A DNA stretch of 12,129 nucleotides from Planctomycetota bacterium (GTDB lineage Bacteria; Planctomycetota; Brocadiia; Brocadiales; Bathyanammoxibiaceae), in NCBI GenBank assembly GCA_030598065.1, contig JAUVQR010000020.1, forward strand, positions 1-12,129. The letters are read 5' to 3'. Position 1 is the stretch's first letter, and every line of letters begins with the position of its first letter. The notes under the pieces are model-generated. The model saw only the letters and a list, made by a program, of their open reading frames with translations, did not search any database and was not told the origin of the DNA. The position numbers were made by a program, and so were the translations under genes. Of this stretch, positions 1 to 5,942 are shown one piece after another.

Positions 1-1002
1 CGACTTCAGTCTCTCATTGAGAAGCGCCGCCCTTTCCCTCATTACCTCCACCCTGAGCCTTGCGTTGGACATCTCTATTTCCGCCTTTTTCACCCTTGTC
101 CTGTATAATTCAACCTCCTGCTCGGCCGTTGCCACTCTATCCTCTATGTTGGCAAGTTGCATCTCATACAACCGTCTTACATTGTTAATGAAGCGTTGTG
201 CTGTCTCTTCTCTTTGGAAAGGAAGCGTTTCAAGAAGTTCTGATTTATGACTAATCCGATCCCTGATCTCTTCCTCCTCTTCGCGAATCACTTCAAGCCT
301 TTCTTCCGCCTCATCAAGGGGCTCCCTCCTTGACTCCTCCCTGTCCATGACCTCCTGAAGATACGCCTCTGCCACTCCTATCTCCTCCCGGGCAGTGACA
401 GCCTCCAGTGTGGAAACCGACTTCACCTCCTGCCTCAGTCGCGCCTTTCGCTCCATTAAGTCCGCGTCGGCCTCACGCTCCACCAAAAGTTCTTCTTCGT
501 TATGCAACCTCTTTCTTAGAACCACAAGTTGTTCGCTCAATATCGCTACAGTTTCCTTGGCTGCTTCCTCAAGCTGAGATGCCTGCGCTTTTTGTACACC
601 ACTGACCACCCTCTCCTCCTTTACCTCTTTTTCGGCCATCCCGCGTACCGCTTCTTCTTCCAACTTGTTGCGCCTGGTCTCAAGTTCACCTATTTCCCTT
701 CTCAACTCGGCCATCACTGACTCTGACTCGGCCCTTGCACGCTGCAATTTCACATTAACCTTGGTTTTCGCTGAAAATATCTTCTGAAGCGGGGCTTGTG
801 CTTCTATAGGCGCATCCTGGGTGGACGATGGCGAAGATGCAATTTCGAGCGGGCCCTGGTCAGGCCGTGTGTCGGGTATTGTCTTATCTAACTCGAAAAC
901 GTTCTCCAGAGGCGGGTTCTGCGTGGGCGATGACTGCCCCTGGGCCACGGCGGGTATCGCAGGGAGAAGAGATATCAAAAACTGTAGGCAGAACCTTCTC
1001 AT
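1..1002 (-). CDS. Secreted coiled-coil protein, 3' end beyond window (partial)
   Basis: I translated the minus strand from ATG at 1002-1000. The frame stays open for 334 codons to the window edge, so the C-terminus is missing. Residues 1-21 form a signal peptide: a basic start (MRR), a hydrophobic core (FCLQFLISLLPAIP) and a likely cleavage after AVA. Residues about 22-70 are Pro/Ser/Gln-rich linker. From about residue 73 to the edge the protein is almost pure charged heptad-like coiled coil, rich in Glu, Arg, Leu and Ala, with many EE and RR pairs and no catalytic motif. It should be a periplasmic or cell-surface structural or adaptor-like protein, but the sequence does not identify the family. 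It lies 144 bases downstream of the heptosyltransferase on the same strand and may be co-transcribed. A weak AAGG lies about 12 bases before the ATG. The coding call is confident from the long stop-free frame with a signal peptide; the function is unknown. Confidence 0.85.
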   Translation of the reverse strand, partial: MRRFCLQFLISLLPAIPAVAQGQSSPTQNPPLENVFELDKTIPDTRPDQGPLEIASSPSSTQDAPIEAQAPLQKIFSAKTKVNVKLQRARAESESVMAELRREIGELETRRNKLEEEAVRGMAEKEVKEERVVSGVQKAQASQLEEAAKETVAILSEQLVVLRKRLHNEEELLVEREADADLMERKARLRQEVKSVSTLEAVTAREEIGVAEAYLQEVMDREESRREPLDEAEERLEVIREEEEEIRDRISHKSELLETLPFQREETAQRFINNVRRLYEMQLANIEDRVATAEQEVELYRTRVKKAEIEMSNARLRVEVMRERAALLNERLKS

Positions 1003-1059
1003 AAGTGCTTTACCTTAAGATTCCTGCAAAAGGCTGTCCGATACCCGATCATGAACGGC

Positions 1060-1086
1060 TAGCGGCGTGCTCTGTCCGCGCCGCTA
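1060..1086. repeat. 8-bp perfect inverted repeat (hairpin) between two minus-strand genes
   Basis: TAGCGGCG (1060-1067) and CGCCGCTA (1079-1086) are exact reverse complements around an 11-base loop. The hairpin sits between the heptosyltransferase stop and the start of the coiled-coil gene. No T-run follows on either strand, so it is not a canonical intrinsic terminator. It could be an mRNA processing or stabilising hairpin, or a protein site. The rest of 1003-1146 shows no convincing promoter. Confidence 0.45.
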
Positions 1087-1146
1087 ATGCACAGAATTTG
1101 CGGAAAGACCAACGTTACACAGCCCGTGACTATTGCCAATATCTTT

Positions 1147-2220
1147 TTATCCTACCCTGTTCGCCAGCAACCCACTGGCCGCTTCAAAGACCTCTTCAGG
1201 AACAATCTCCGTGATGCAAAAAGGGTCCTCGCAGGTACGCTTCGCGCAGGGGCTGCAATCCACGCCCTTTCTCACTACCACGGCGCGCTCATTATAGGGG
1301 CCGTATATTTCAGGGTCCTTAGGTCCGAAGATTGCAACCTGAGGCACTCCCAGGACCGATGCAATATGCATCGGGCCCGTGTCGGCGCTTATAAACAGGT
1401 CAGAAAGACCTATGATGCTGGCAAGTTGTGAAATGTTGGCTGTCTTCGGCGCCAGATGGGCGCCCTTTTGCATCCCGGACACTATCTCCTTCGCCATATC
1501 TAGCTCGTCATGGCCCCAGGTCACCACCACCTGGGCGTTCATTTCTCCCACCAGCATGTCGCCGAGCCTGACAAAGGCTTCTGCGGGCCAGCGTTTGTAC
1601 GCACCGAATTCGCTGGTCCCGGGGTGTATTACAACCAGAGGCCCGGACTTGTTCTTATACGTTGCCAGAGACTGCGTTATATAGTCCCTGTCAGCCGCCG
1701 GGACACTGATTGTGGAACGCTCATATCGCGGCTCTACGCCAACCGCCGCCAGCAACGAAAGGTCCTTATCTACTCGATGGGTCTTTTCTTTGGGAGGTGT
1801 TACCTGCCGGGTAGTGAAAAGGTGGTTAAATTCACGGCAATGCCCTTTCGCGAAACCTATTCGCACCGGAGCGCCGCTCAGATAGGTCATTACGCCGCTC
1901 TTAAGATTACCCTGAAAGTCTATGGCCACGTCAAAGGCCCTGGCACGCAGCTCGTCACGGAAGAAAGCGTAGACCGAGGGGATGGTACCGGCGGCCTGTA
2001 ACGGCCGGAATAGGCCCTCACGCCACCTCCTGCGCGGAAAAACAATAACCTCATCCAGGTCCGGGTGGCCGTCGAGCAGCCCTGCGGCCCGGTCCTCCAC
2101 CAACCAGCTGATCTTTGTGTAAGGGAGGTGATGCCTGAGACAACGCAGTGAGGGAAGTACGTGCAGGACGTCTCCTATTGCGCTTAAGCGGACGATTAGT
2201 ATACGCTCGGGAGTATGCAT
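1147..2220 (-). CDS. GT9-family heptosyltransferase (WaaC/WaaF-like)
   Basis: Predicted to transfer ADP-heptose onto the growing LPS inner core at the cytoplasmic face of the inner membrane. Glycosyltransferase family 9 features are clear, numbered from ATG 2220. The N-terminal strand ILIVRLSAIGDVLH carries the Asp (residue 17) that corresponds to the catalytic Asp13 of E. coli WaaC. FQGNLKSG follows at about 102-109, then the second-domain IHPGTS at about 198-203, and the donor-binding block ADTGPMHIASVLGVP near 279-293, followed by FGPKDP. A four-cysteine cluster near the C-terminus (CSPC...C....C, about 322-335) recurs in many GT9 proteins. Length is 357 aa, normal for the family. An upstream TTG at 2238 is also in frame, but it lacks a ribosome site and adds a non-family leader. 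ATG 2220 has GAAGG 11 bases upstream and follows a consensus promoter. The acceptor (WaaC, WaaF or another position) cannot be decided from sequence. Confidence 0.93.
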   Translation of the reverse strand: MHTPERILIVRLSAIGDVLHVLPSLRCLRHHLPYTKISWLVEDRAAGLLDGHPDLDEVIVFPRRRWREGLFRPLQAAGTIPSVYAFFRDELRARAFDVAIDFQGNLKSGVMTYLSGAPVRIGFAKGHCREFNHLFTTRQVTPPKEKTHRVDKDLSLLAAVGVEPRYERSTISVPAADRDYITQSLATYKNKSGPLVVIHPGTSEFGAYKRWPAEAFVRLGDMLVGEMNAQVVVTWGHDELDMAKEIVSGMQKGAHLAPKTANISQLASIIGLSDLFISADTGPMHIASVLGVPQVAIFGPKDPEIYGPYNERAVVVRKGVDCSPCAKRTCEDPFCITEIVPEEVFEAASGLLANRVG

Positions 2221-2254
2221 GTCATTGACTGCCTTCAAATTACGTCAAATCGTA

Positions 2255-2283
2255 ACTATACTCCCATTTCAGACGGGTGTCAA
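2255..2283 (-). promoter_or_regulatory. Sigma70-type promoter of the heptosyltransferase gene
   Basis: Read on the minus strand: TTGACA (2283-2278), a 17-base spacer, then TATAGT (2260-2255). The predicted transcript starts near 2248, giving a leader of about 28 bases that contains GAAGG before ATG 2220. It lies back to back with the plus-strand promoter at 2300-2328. Confidence 0.8.
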
Positions 2284-2299
2284 GCAGGCTCTAAGGTGT

Positions 2300-2328
2300 T
2301 TGACAATCGTACATAACGGACGTACAAT
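2300..2328 (+). promoter_or_regulatory. Sigma70-type promoter of the LPS kinase-plsY operon
   Basis: TTGACA (2300-2305), a 17-base spacer, then TACAAT (2323-2328). The expected transcription start is about 2334-2336, which coincides with the in-frame GTG at 2336. Its -35 box is 16 bases from the -35 box of the divergent heptosyltransferase promoter. Confidence 0.75.
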
Positions 2329-2335
2329 TCCCGGT

Positions 2336-3250
2336 GTGTATAGGGGCATAGACGTACCAGAAGGCTTCTCTATAACGCAGAAGGGACGGTATGCGTTCCT
2401 CACGAAGAAAAGGTACGAACACGCCCTATCAGGGCAAATACTAATGGATTCTTCCGCCGGTATCCCTGCAGAGGGGCAAGACGTATTTCACGGACGAGAA
2501 ACGACACGGGCAATCCCCGTACCCACTCTTGGCGGTAAGAGGCTTATAAAGAGGCACTACAGACACGGCGGACTGTGGGGTATGTTCGCAAGAGACATCC
2601 TCTGGGGTTGCAACAGGCCCCTTAACGAACTTGCCACAAGCGAAAAGGCCACCGAGCAAGGCGTGGAAACGGCGGAGGTTGTGGCGTTACGCTTCGAGAA
2701 CGTCTTCGGTCCTCTTTTCAGGGCAGACATCTTTACGTTTGAAATCTCCGACACGGAGGACCTGATAGTCTTCCTGTCAAGCCATTCCGTCGAGCAGATT
2801 ACCGCCCGGAAGAAGGTGCTGATAAACCGTGTTGCGCAATCTGTCAGAAAGATGCACGACGCCGGGATATACCACGCCGACCTTCATCTCAAAAACATAC
2901 TGGTCAAGATGGACGATCCTCCTGGGGTTTATATTATAGACCTGGACAAATCCGACTTCTGTGGCAACAAGGCAGGTGGCGGCCTGCCGCCTGGCCAGAG
3001 AATGGACAACTTGCTCAGGCTGGACAGGTCACTGGTGAAATTGCAGACATTGAAACCAGCTCTCAGATGCATAACCATGACCGACAGACTCAGGTTTCTC
3101 AGAGAGTACTTAAGGGAATGTCATCTGAATGATGCCTCTGACTGGAAGGGTCTGTTGCGCCACCATGCCACACACCACTCCGGACACAGGCTCTGGTGGG
3201 GTATTCTTCGCGCTGCGGGGATGAGCATATATGGCTTCAAGACGAAATAG
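2336..3250 (+). CDS. LPS core / Kdo kinase, KdkA-WaaP (InaA) family
   Basis: Predicted ATP-dependent kinase that phosphorylates Kdo or heptose in the LPS inner core. Numbered from GTG 2336: an HGRETTRAIPV segment near 52 and the HYRHGGLWG block at 74-82, which resembles the HYYRGGLWG block of Haemophilus KdkA. Also present are the catalytic loop HADLHLKN at 180-187 (Asp182, Asn187) and the metal-binding IIDLDKS at 200-206 (Asp202). These are the eukaryotic-like kinase landmarks of the family. Length is 304 aa. The frame is open back to ATG 2219, which has GGGAG 5 bases upstream. However, residues translated from 2219-2335 overlap both divergent promoters and look unlike the family, whereas the stretch from about 2350 (VPEGFSITQKGRYAFLT) looks like its usual N-terminus. 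ATG 2444 is a third option, but it would remove family sequence. The end is certain; the start is not. It is followed by plsY after 26 bases, so the two probably form an operon. Confidence 0.87.
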   Translation: MYRGIDVPEGFSITQKGRYAFLTKKRYEHALSGQILMDSSAGIPAEGQDVFHGRETTRAIPVPTLGGKRLIKRHYRHGGLWGMFARDILWGCNRPLNELATSEKATEQGVETAEVVALRFENVFGPLFRADIFTFEISDTEDLIVFLSSHSVEQITARKKVLINRVAQSVRKMHDAGIYHADLHLKNILVKMDDPPGVYIIDLDKSDFCGNKAGGGLPPGQRMDNLLRLDRSLVKLQTLKPALRCITMTDRLRFLREYLRECHLNDASDWKGLLRHHATHHSGHRLWWGILRAAGMSIYGFKTK

Positions 3251-3276
3251 TGACACTCATACTGGATGAGAAACCG

Positions 3277-3906
3277 ATGACACTTACGTTCATACTCGCT
3301 CCGCTGCTGTCATACCTCATCGGGAGCATCCCTTTTGCTTTTATCGTAGCCCGGGTGTTTGGGGGGCTTGACATAACGCAGCACGGCAGCGGCAACGTGG
3401 GCGCCACCAATGTCAGCAGGGTAATGGGCTGGCGCTACGGCGTACCGGTATTTCTGCTGGACACCGTCAAGGGGTTCTTGCCCGTATATCTTGCATCAAC
3501 GCAACTTGGGCTCTCTCCGGAACAACCGCTGGTCATCCTTTGCGGCGCCACAGCCATACTCGGTCATACCTTCCCGGTGTATCTGCGGTTCAAGGGCGGC
3601 AAGGCGGCTGCCACAAGTGTGGGTGTCTTCATGGTGCTCGCACCCCTGCCTATCCTGGGGGCTTTGATGGTGTGGTGCATAGTGCTCTTCGTCAGCAAAT
3701 ACGTCTCGGTGGCGACCATCTCCGGCTCAGTGGCGTTGTTCAGCCTGTTTCTTTACTCGAATCCCGACCCCTTCGGCGACGGCAGATACCTCCTGGCTGT
3801 TTCGTTTGCCATGCCGCTCTTGATAATCATCAGGCATAAAGAGAACATCAAGCGACTGATGGCCGGCACCGAACCGAAGCTGGGACAAAAAAGCACTGCC
3901 TCTTAA
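3277..3906 (+). CDS. plsY: Glycerol-3-phosphate acyltransferase PlsY
   Basis: Integral membrane enzyme that transfers the acyl group from acyl-phosphate to glycerol-3-phosphate, making lysophosphatidic acid, the first committed step of phospholipid synthesis. The 209-aa length is typical. Several hydrophobic segments span the protein. The three cytoplasmic PlsY motifs are visible: SGNVGATNVSR at 38-48; GHTFPVYLRFKGGKA at 96-110, the glycerol-phosphate-binding loop with GGK; and RHKENIKRLMAGTEPKLG at 186-203. The residue after GGK is Ala where Gly is common, which I regard as a tolerated variation. ATG 3277 is preferred because the preceding in-frame codons from 3196 overlap the kinase gene and encode no PlsY-like sequence. 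It lies 26 bases after the kinase stop and is closed by the terminator at 3949-3977. Confidence 0.96.
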   Translation: MTLTFILAPLLSYLIGSIPFAFIVARVFGGLDITQHGSGNVGATNVSRVMGWRYGVPVFLLDTVKGFLPVYLASTQLGLSPEQPLVILCGATAILGHTFPVYLRFKGGKAAATSVGVFMVLAPLPILGALMVWCIVLFVSKYVSVATISGSVALFSLFLYSNPDPFGDGRYLLAVSFAMPLLIIIRHKENIKRLMAGTEPKLGQKSTAS

Positions 3907-3948
3907 TCCAAAATAGTAGAATTCACAAGCTGCTGTTATTGTAATCTC

Positions 3949-3977
3949 AATCCTCTAAGTTACTTAGGGATTTTTTT
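3949..3977 (+). terminator. Rho-independent terminator after plsY
   Basis: The stem AATCC(T)CTAAG pairs with CTTAGGGATT (10 pairs, one bulged T at 3954) around a 3-base TTA loop. A run of seven T residues (3971-3977) begins within the last stem bases. It is placed 43 bases after the plsY stop and insulates the kinase-plsY operon from the ECF module. Confidence 0.85.
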
Positions 3978-4060
3978 ATGTCTACTAATTTGTACGACTT
4001 AGCGTGGTTTGTAAAAAAAGACATTATTTGAGACTTCTAAAGAAATCAAGGATAGAGTAA

Positions 4061-4147
4061 TCATTGCGAGCAGCGAAAAGCGACGAAGCAATCTCATTTT
4101 TCCCAACTAAAATCGCTTACGAGATTTCTTTGTTTTGCTCGCAATGA
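4061..4147. repeat. Large imperfect inverted repeat (REP/MITE-like palindromic element)
   Basis: The outer arms tcattgcgagca (4061-4072) and tgctcgcaatga (4136-4147) are perfect 12-base reverse complements. The inner arms aatctc (4090-4095) and gagatt (4121-4126) also pair. The middle is less perfect, with a 25-base loop at 4096-4120. The left arm carries GCGA-type mini-repeats (agcgaaaagcgacgaag). It resembles the dispersed palindromes with 'cattgcgag...gcaatctc' ends seen in many bacterial genomes. It encodes no protein. In the gap 3907-4270 the other items are the plsY terminator and the ECF promoter; nothing else was recognised. Confidence 0.75.
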
Positions 4148-4226
4148 CACCCTGTAGCGTCTGTATGCATTTTGGTATTTTTGTTGAGCTCTCTATTTAT
4201 GCACCAAAGTTTTTTTCAGGAAAAAT

Positions 4227-4254
4227 GAACTTTTTTTAAGTTATTATTGTCTAA
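4227..4254 (+). promoter_or_regulatory. ECF (sigma-E-type) promoter of the sigma factor gene: GAACTT-N16-GTCTAA
   Basis: GAACTT (4227-4232), exactly 16 bases, then GTCTAA (4249-4254). This equals the core of the published E. coli sigma-E consensus (GGAACTT, N15-16, GTCTAA). The start of transcription should be near 4260-4262, immediately before GGAGG (4261-4265). Its position ahead of an ECF gene implies autoregulation. Confidence 0.82.
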
Positions 4255-4270
4255 TATGTCGGAGGCCAAA

Positions 4271-4834
4271 GTGCAAAATATATCCGAAGATGTTTTGATA
4301 AAAGCATCAAGAGGTGATACGGATGCTTTCGAGAAAATATACAGAGTAACTTCTGGTTTTGTATACAAAGTAGCATTTCGAATAGCTAACAATAAAGAAG
4401 ATGCTGAAGAAGTTACACAGGAAGTATTTCTGACAATATATCGAAAGCTTAAATACTTTCGCTTTCAGTCTTCATTTAGAACGTGGGTATATAAGATTAC
4501 CACAAATTCTGCGATTAACTATTGTAAAAAAAGATCAAAAGAAAAGAACAGAACGGTTGCATACAATGATGATCTGAAACTGGTAAGTTTTCATAGTGAA
4601 ATAGAAAAACAGATTGATAAGGAGCATCAGGAAGAGACGGTTACTTCTATGTTGGAAATACTGAAGCCTGACCAAAGGGCTTGTATAGTATTAAGGAATA
4701 TTGAAGGTTTAAGTTACAAAGAGATTGCAGAGTCTTTGGAAATAAATATCAATACAGTGCGCTCCAGGCTTAAAAGGGCCAGAGAAATACTTTTGGCTCA
4801 TAGTAAACTAAGAGGTGTTGAAAATGAAATGTGA
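4271..4834 (+). CDS. ECF-type RNA polymerase sigma factor (RpoE-like, sigma-70 family)
   Basis: A 187-aa alternative sigma factor with the two-domain ECF layout. Region 2 spans about 19-90, with DAEEVTQEVFLTIYRKL (44-60) for core polymerase binding and FRTWVYKITTNSAINYCKK (69-87) for -10 recognition. Region 4 spans about 124-175, with the helix-turn-helix LSYKEIAESLEININTVRSR at 147-166 for -35 recognition. There is no region 1.1 or 3. Start choice: the frame is open from TTG 4247 and includes ATG 4256, but both lie at or before the predicted transcription start. GTG 4271 has GGAGG 5 bases upstream and gives a normal ECF N-terminus. It overlaps the downstream anti-sigma gene by 11 bases, a classic coupled pair. 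The codons are markedly more AT-rich than in the flanking housekeeping genes. The promoter it should recognise is present upstream of itself and of the zinc-ribbon gene. Confidence 0.95.
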   Translation: MQNISEDVLIKASRGDTDAFEKIYRVTSGFVYKVAFRIANNKEDAEEVTQEVFLTIYRKLKYFRFQSSFRTWVYKITTNSAINYCKKRSKEKNRTVAYNDDLKLVSFHSEIEKQIDKEHQEETVTSMLEILKPDQRACIVLRNIEGLSYKEIAESLEININTVRSRLKRAREILLAHSKLRGVENEM

Positions 4835-5330
4835 AAAAATACAAGAATTGGTCCTTATGGATTATTTGGATGACGAGATGGGTGCGGAGCAATTAGAACA
4901 AGTTGAAAAGCACTTGGCTGCATGTGCTCATTGTCGAGAGTTTGAAACTATGGCCAAACAAACGGTCTTTGAACCATTTATGAATGTAGAGAAAGTTAGT
5001 TCACCTGAATCGGTTTGGTATCAAATAAAGAAAACGATTGAAGTAAAGGGGGAGGAAGCAGTTGTTGCTAGTTTCTTTGAAAACTTCAGGGCTTTATTTT
5101 CTGTTAAAAGACCCGTATTGGCTTTGTCCATTATAACGGTAGTTTTAATTATAGCGGTGTCTATAACACAATTCCTGCCGTTTCATAAACAGTCAGATAC
5201 TCAGGACGTTGTTAATGACTATTTGGCGGAGCAAATCGAGTATATTGCATATTTGGATGAGAACGGTGAGTTTGATACTAATTATGGAACTGGCATAGAA
5301 GAGTATTTTCTTTCAGAAGGGAACTTTTGA
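4824..5330 (+). CDS. Membrane-anchored zinc-binding (ZAS-type) anti-sigma factor
   Basis: Predicted to hold the adjacent ECF sigma factor inactive at the inner membrane until an envelope signal releases it. The N-terminal cytoplasmic domain has the anti-sigma zinc motif H-x3-C-x2-C (His30, Cys34, Cys37 in KHLAACAHC), preceded by the typical LDDEMGAEQLEQVEKHL helix. One transmembrane segment follows at about 97-120 (PVLALSIITVVLIIAVSITQ). A short acidic periplasmic tail (about 121-168) carries many Asp, Glu and Tyr residues and no recognisable sensor domain. Length is 168 aa from ATG 4824, which has AGAGG 8 bases upstream; earlier in-frame GTG and TTG codons are less well placed. It overlaps the sigma gene by 11 bases. 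The small periplasmic tail suggests that the signal is read by a partner; the Spy-like protein at 5943 is the obvious candidate (inference). Confidence 0.92.
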   Translation: MKCEKIQELVLMDYLDDEMGAEQLEQVEKHLAACAHCREFETMAKQTVFEPFMNVEKVSSPESVWYQIKKTIEVKGEEAVVASFFENFRALFSVKRPVLALSIITVVLIIAVSITQFLPFHKQSDTQDVVNDYLAEQIEYIAYLDENGEFDTNYGTGIEEYFLSEGNF

Positions 5331-5348
5331 GGTTTTTTGTTTGTCTAA
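5321..5348 (+). promoter_or_regulatory. Second ECF promoter: GAACTT-N16-GTCTAA ahead of the zinc-ribbon gene
   Basis: GAACTT (5321-5326), 16 bases, GTCTAA (5343-5348). Both hexamers and the spacer length are identical to those of the sigma gene's promoter, and a G precedes the -35 box (GGAACTT, the full consensus). The -35 lies in the last codons of the anti-sigma gene. Transcription should start near 5354, giving a leader of about 45 bases to ATG 5399. Confidence 0.82.
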
Positions 5349-5398
5349 GTTATTGAAAGCAGGCAAGCATTAAAACAAAGGAATAAAGGGATGGTTGC

Positions 5399-5629
5399 AT
5401 GAATAACAAGTTAAAGCTTCGATCTATGGCAAGTTCCAGTATAAGGTCAAATAAAAAGGTTCGTACCTGCCTTATGTGTGGAAAGGATTTTAGGAGCGCC
5501 GGCTCGTATAACCGCAGATGTCCTAGATGTGATTGCCGCCTGGAGTATGCCAGAGAAGGTTCGTATTATGAGCTTATCGTTTATTCTTTTGCGTACGAAA
5601 AGACAATAGATTCCCCCTATATCATCTAA
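5399..5629 (+). CDS. Small zinc-ribbon protein under ECF control
   Basis: A 76-aa cytoplasmic protein with no signal peptide. A basic N-terminus (residues 1-23) is followed by a compact zinc ribbon: Cys24-x2-Cys27, then Cys41-x2-Cys44, with an extra Cys46. The segment between the pairs (GKDFRSAGSYNRR) resembles a widespread small-protein pattern of the type CxxCGxxFxSxGxxNRxCPxC, whose function is not generally known. ATG 5399 has AAAGGG 8 bases upstream; an ATG at 5391 is stopped after three codons. Its own perfect ECF promoter at 5321-5348 shows that it is meant to respond to the neighbouring sigma factor. It could be a nucleic-acid or protein-binding regulator, or a zinc-buffering protein. 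The tail after residue 50 is Tyr-rich and unremarkable. Confidence 0.82.
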   Translation: MNNKLKLRSMASSSIRSNKKVRTCLMCGKDFRSAGSYNRRCPRCDCRLEYAREGSYYELIVYSFAYEKTIDSPYII

Positions 5630-5942
5630 GGAAAAGTTTCGTCTGCGGGAACAGTTTTTTGTGGCTTTCTGCCAGAAGATTATTTTGTGCAGTTTGCATA
5701 ATGTTGTTATCCCCGCAAAATGTGTACCTGTAAGTTGAAATGTAGTATAGACGGCAATACAGGGTTTTTGGATGTGCAGTTTTTTAGTACGAAGAACGGA
5801 ACAATGGTTAGGATAAAGACAACTAATAGATGTGGGTTGACGCCCTAGAACAGCCTGACCAGCGGGTGGTGTAGGCAAAAAAGGGGGGAATGGCTTAAGC
5901 TTATCGAGCCTTAACCTCTCATTTTTAGGAAAGGGGAAAGAC
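5630..5942 (+). other. Long non-coding leader/intergenic region upstream of the Spy-like gene
   Basis: These 313 bases contain no supportable gene. They hold the weak ECF-like promoter at 5799-5826. A hairpin at 5853-5876 has GCCT paired with AGGC and, inside it, ACCA paired with TGGT, with loop GCGGG. A G6 run (5883-5888) and the small stem GGCT/AGCC (5892-5895 with 5907-5910) follow. I could not match the region to a known riboswitch class. AAGGGG at 5931-5936 is the ribosome site for ATG 5943. Confidence 0.45.
5799..5826 (+). promoter_or_regulatory. Possible degenerate ECF promoter ahead of the Spy-like gene
   Basis: GAACAA (5799-5804, preceded by G), a 16-base spacer, then AACTAA (5821-5826). 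Each hexamer matches GAACTT/GTCTAA at four of six positions, and the spacer length equals that of the two perfect copies. Transcription would start near 5832, giving a leader of about 110 bases. This is suggestive only; a match this loose can occur by chance. Confidence 0.35.

Noticed and set aside
1510..2001. 163-codon plus-strand open frame within the heptosyltransferase gene
   Set aside because: Antisense to a clear GT9 gene; no ribosome site or family features.
3900..4250. A hidden small gene or tRNA in the plsY-ECF gap
   Set aside because: No cloverleaf, ribosome site with open frame, or conserved peptide seen; the gap is explained by the terminator, palindromic repeat and ECF promoter.
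4256..4270. ATG 4256 as start of the ECF sigma gene
   Set aside because: It lies between the predicted -10 box and the transcription start and lacks a ribosome site, whereas GTG 4271 follows GGAGG at 5 bases.
5641..5700. GGAACA at about 5648 as a further ECF -35 box
   Set aside because: No GTCTAA-like hexamer lies 15-17 bases downstream.
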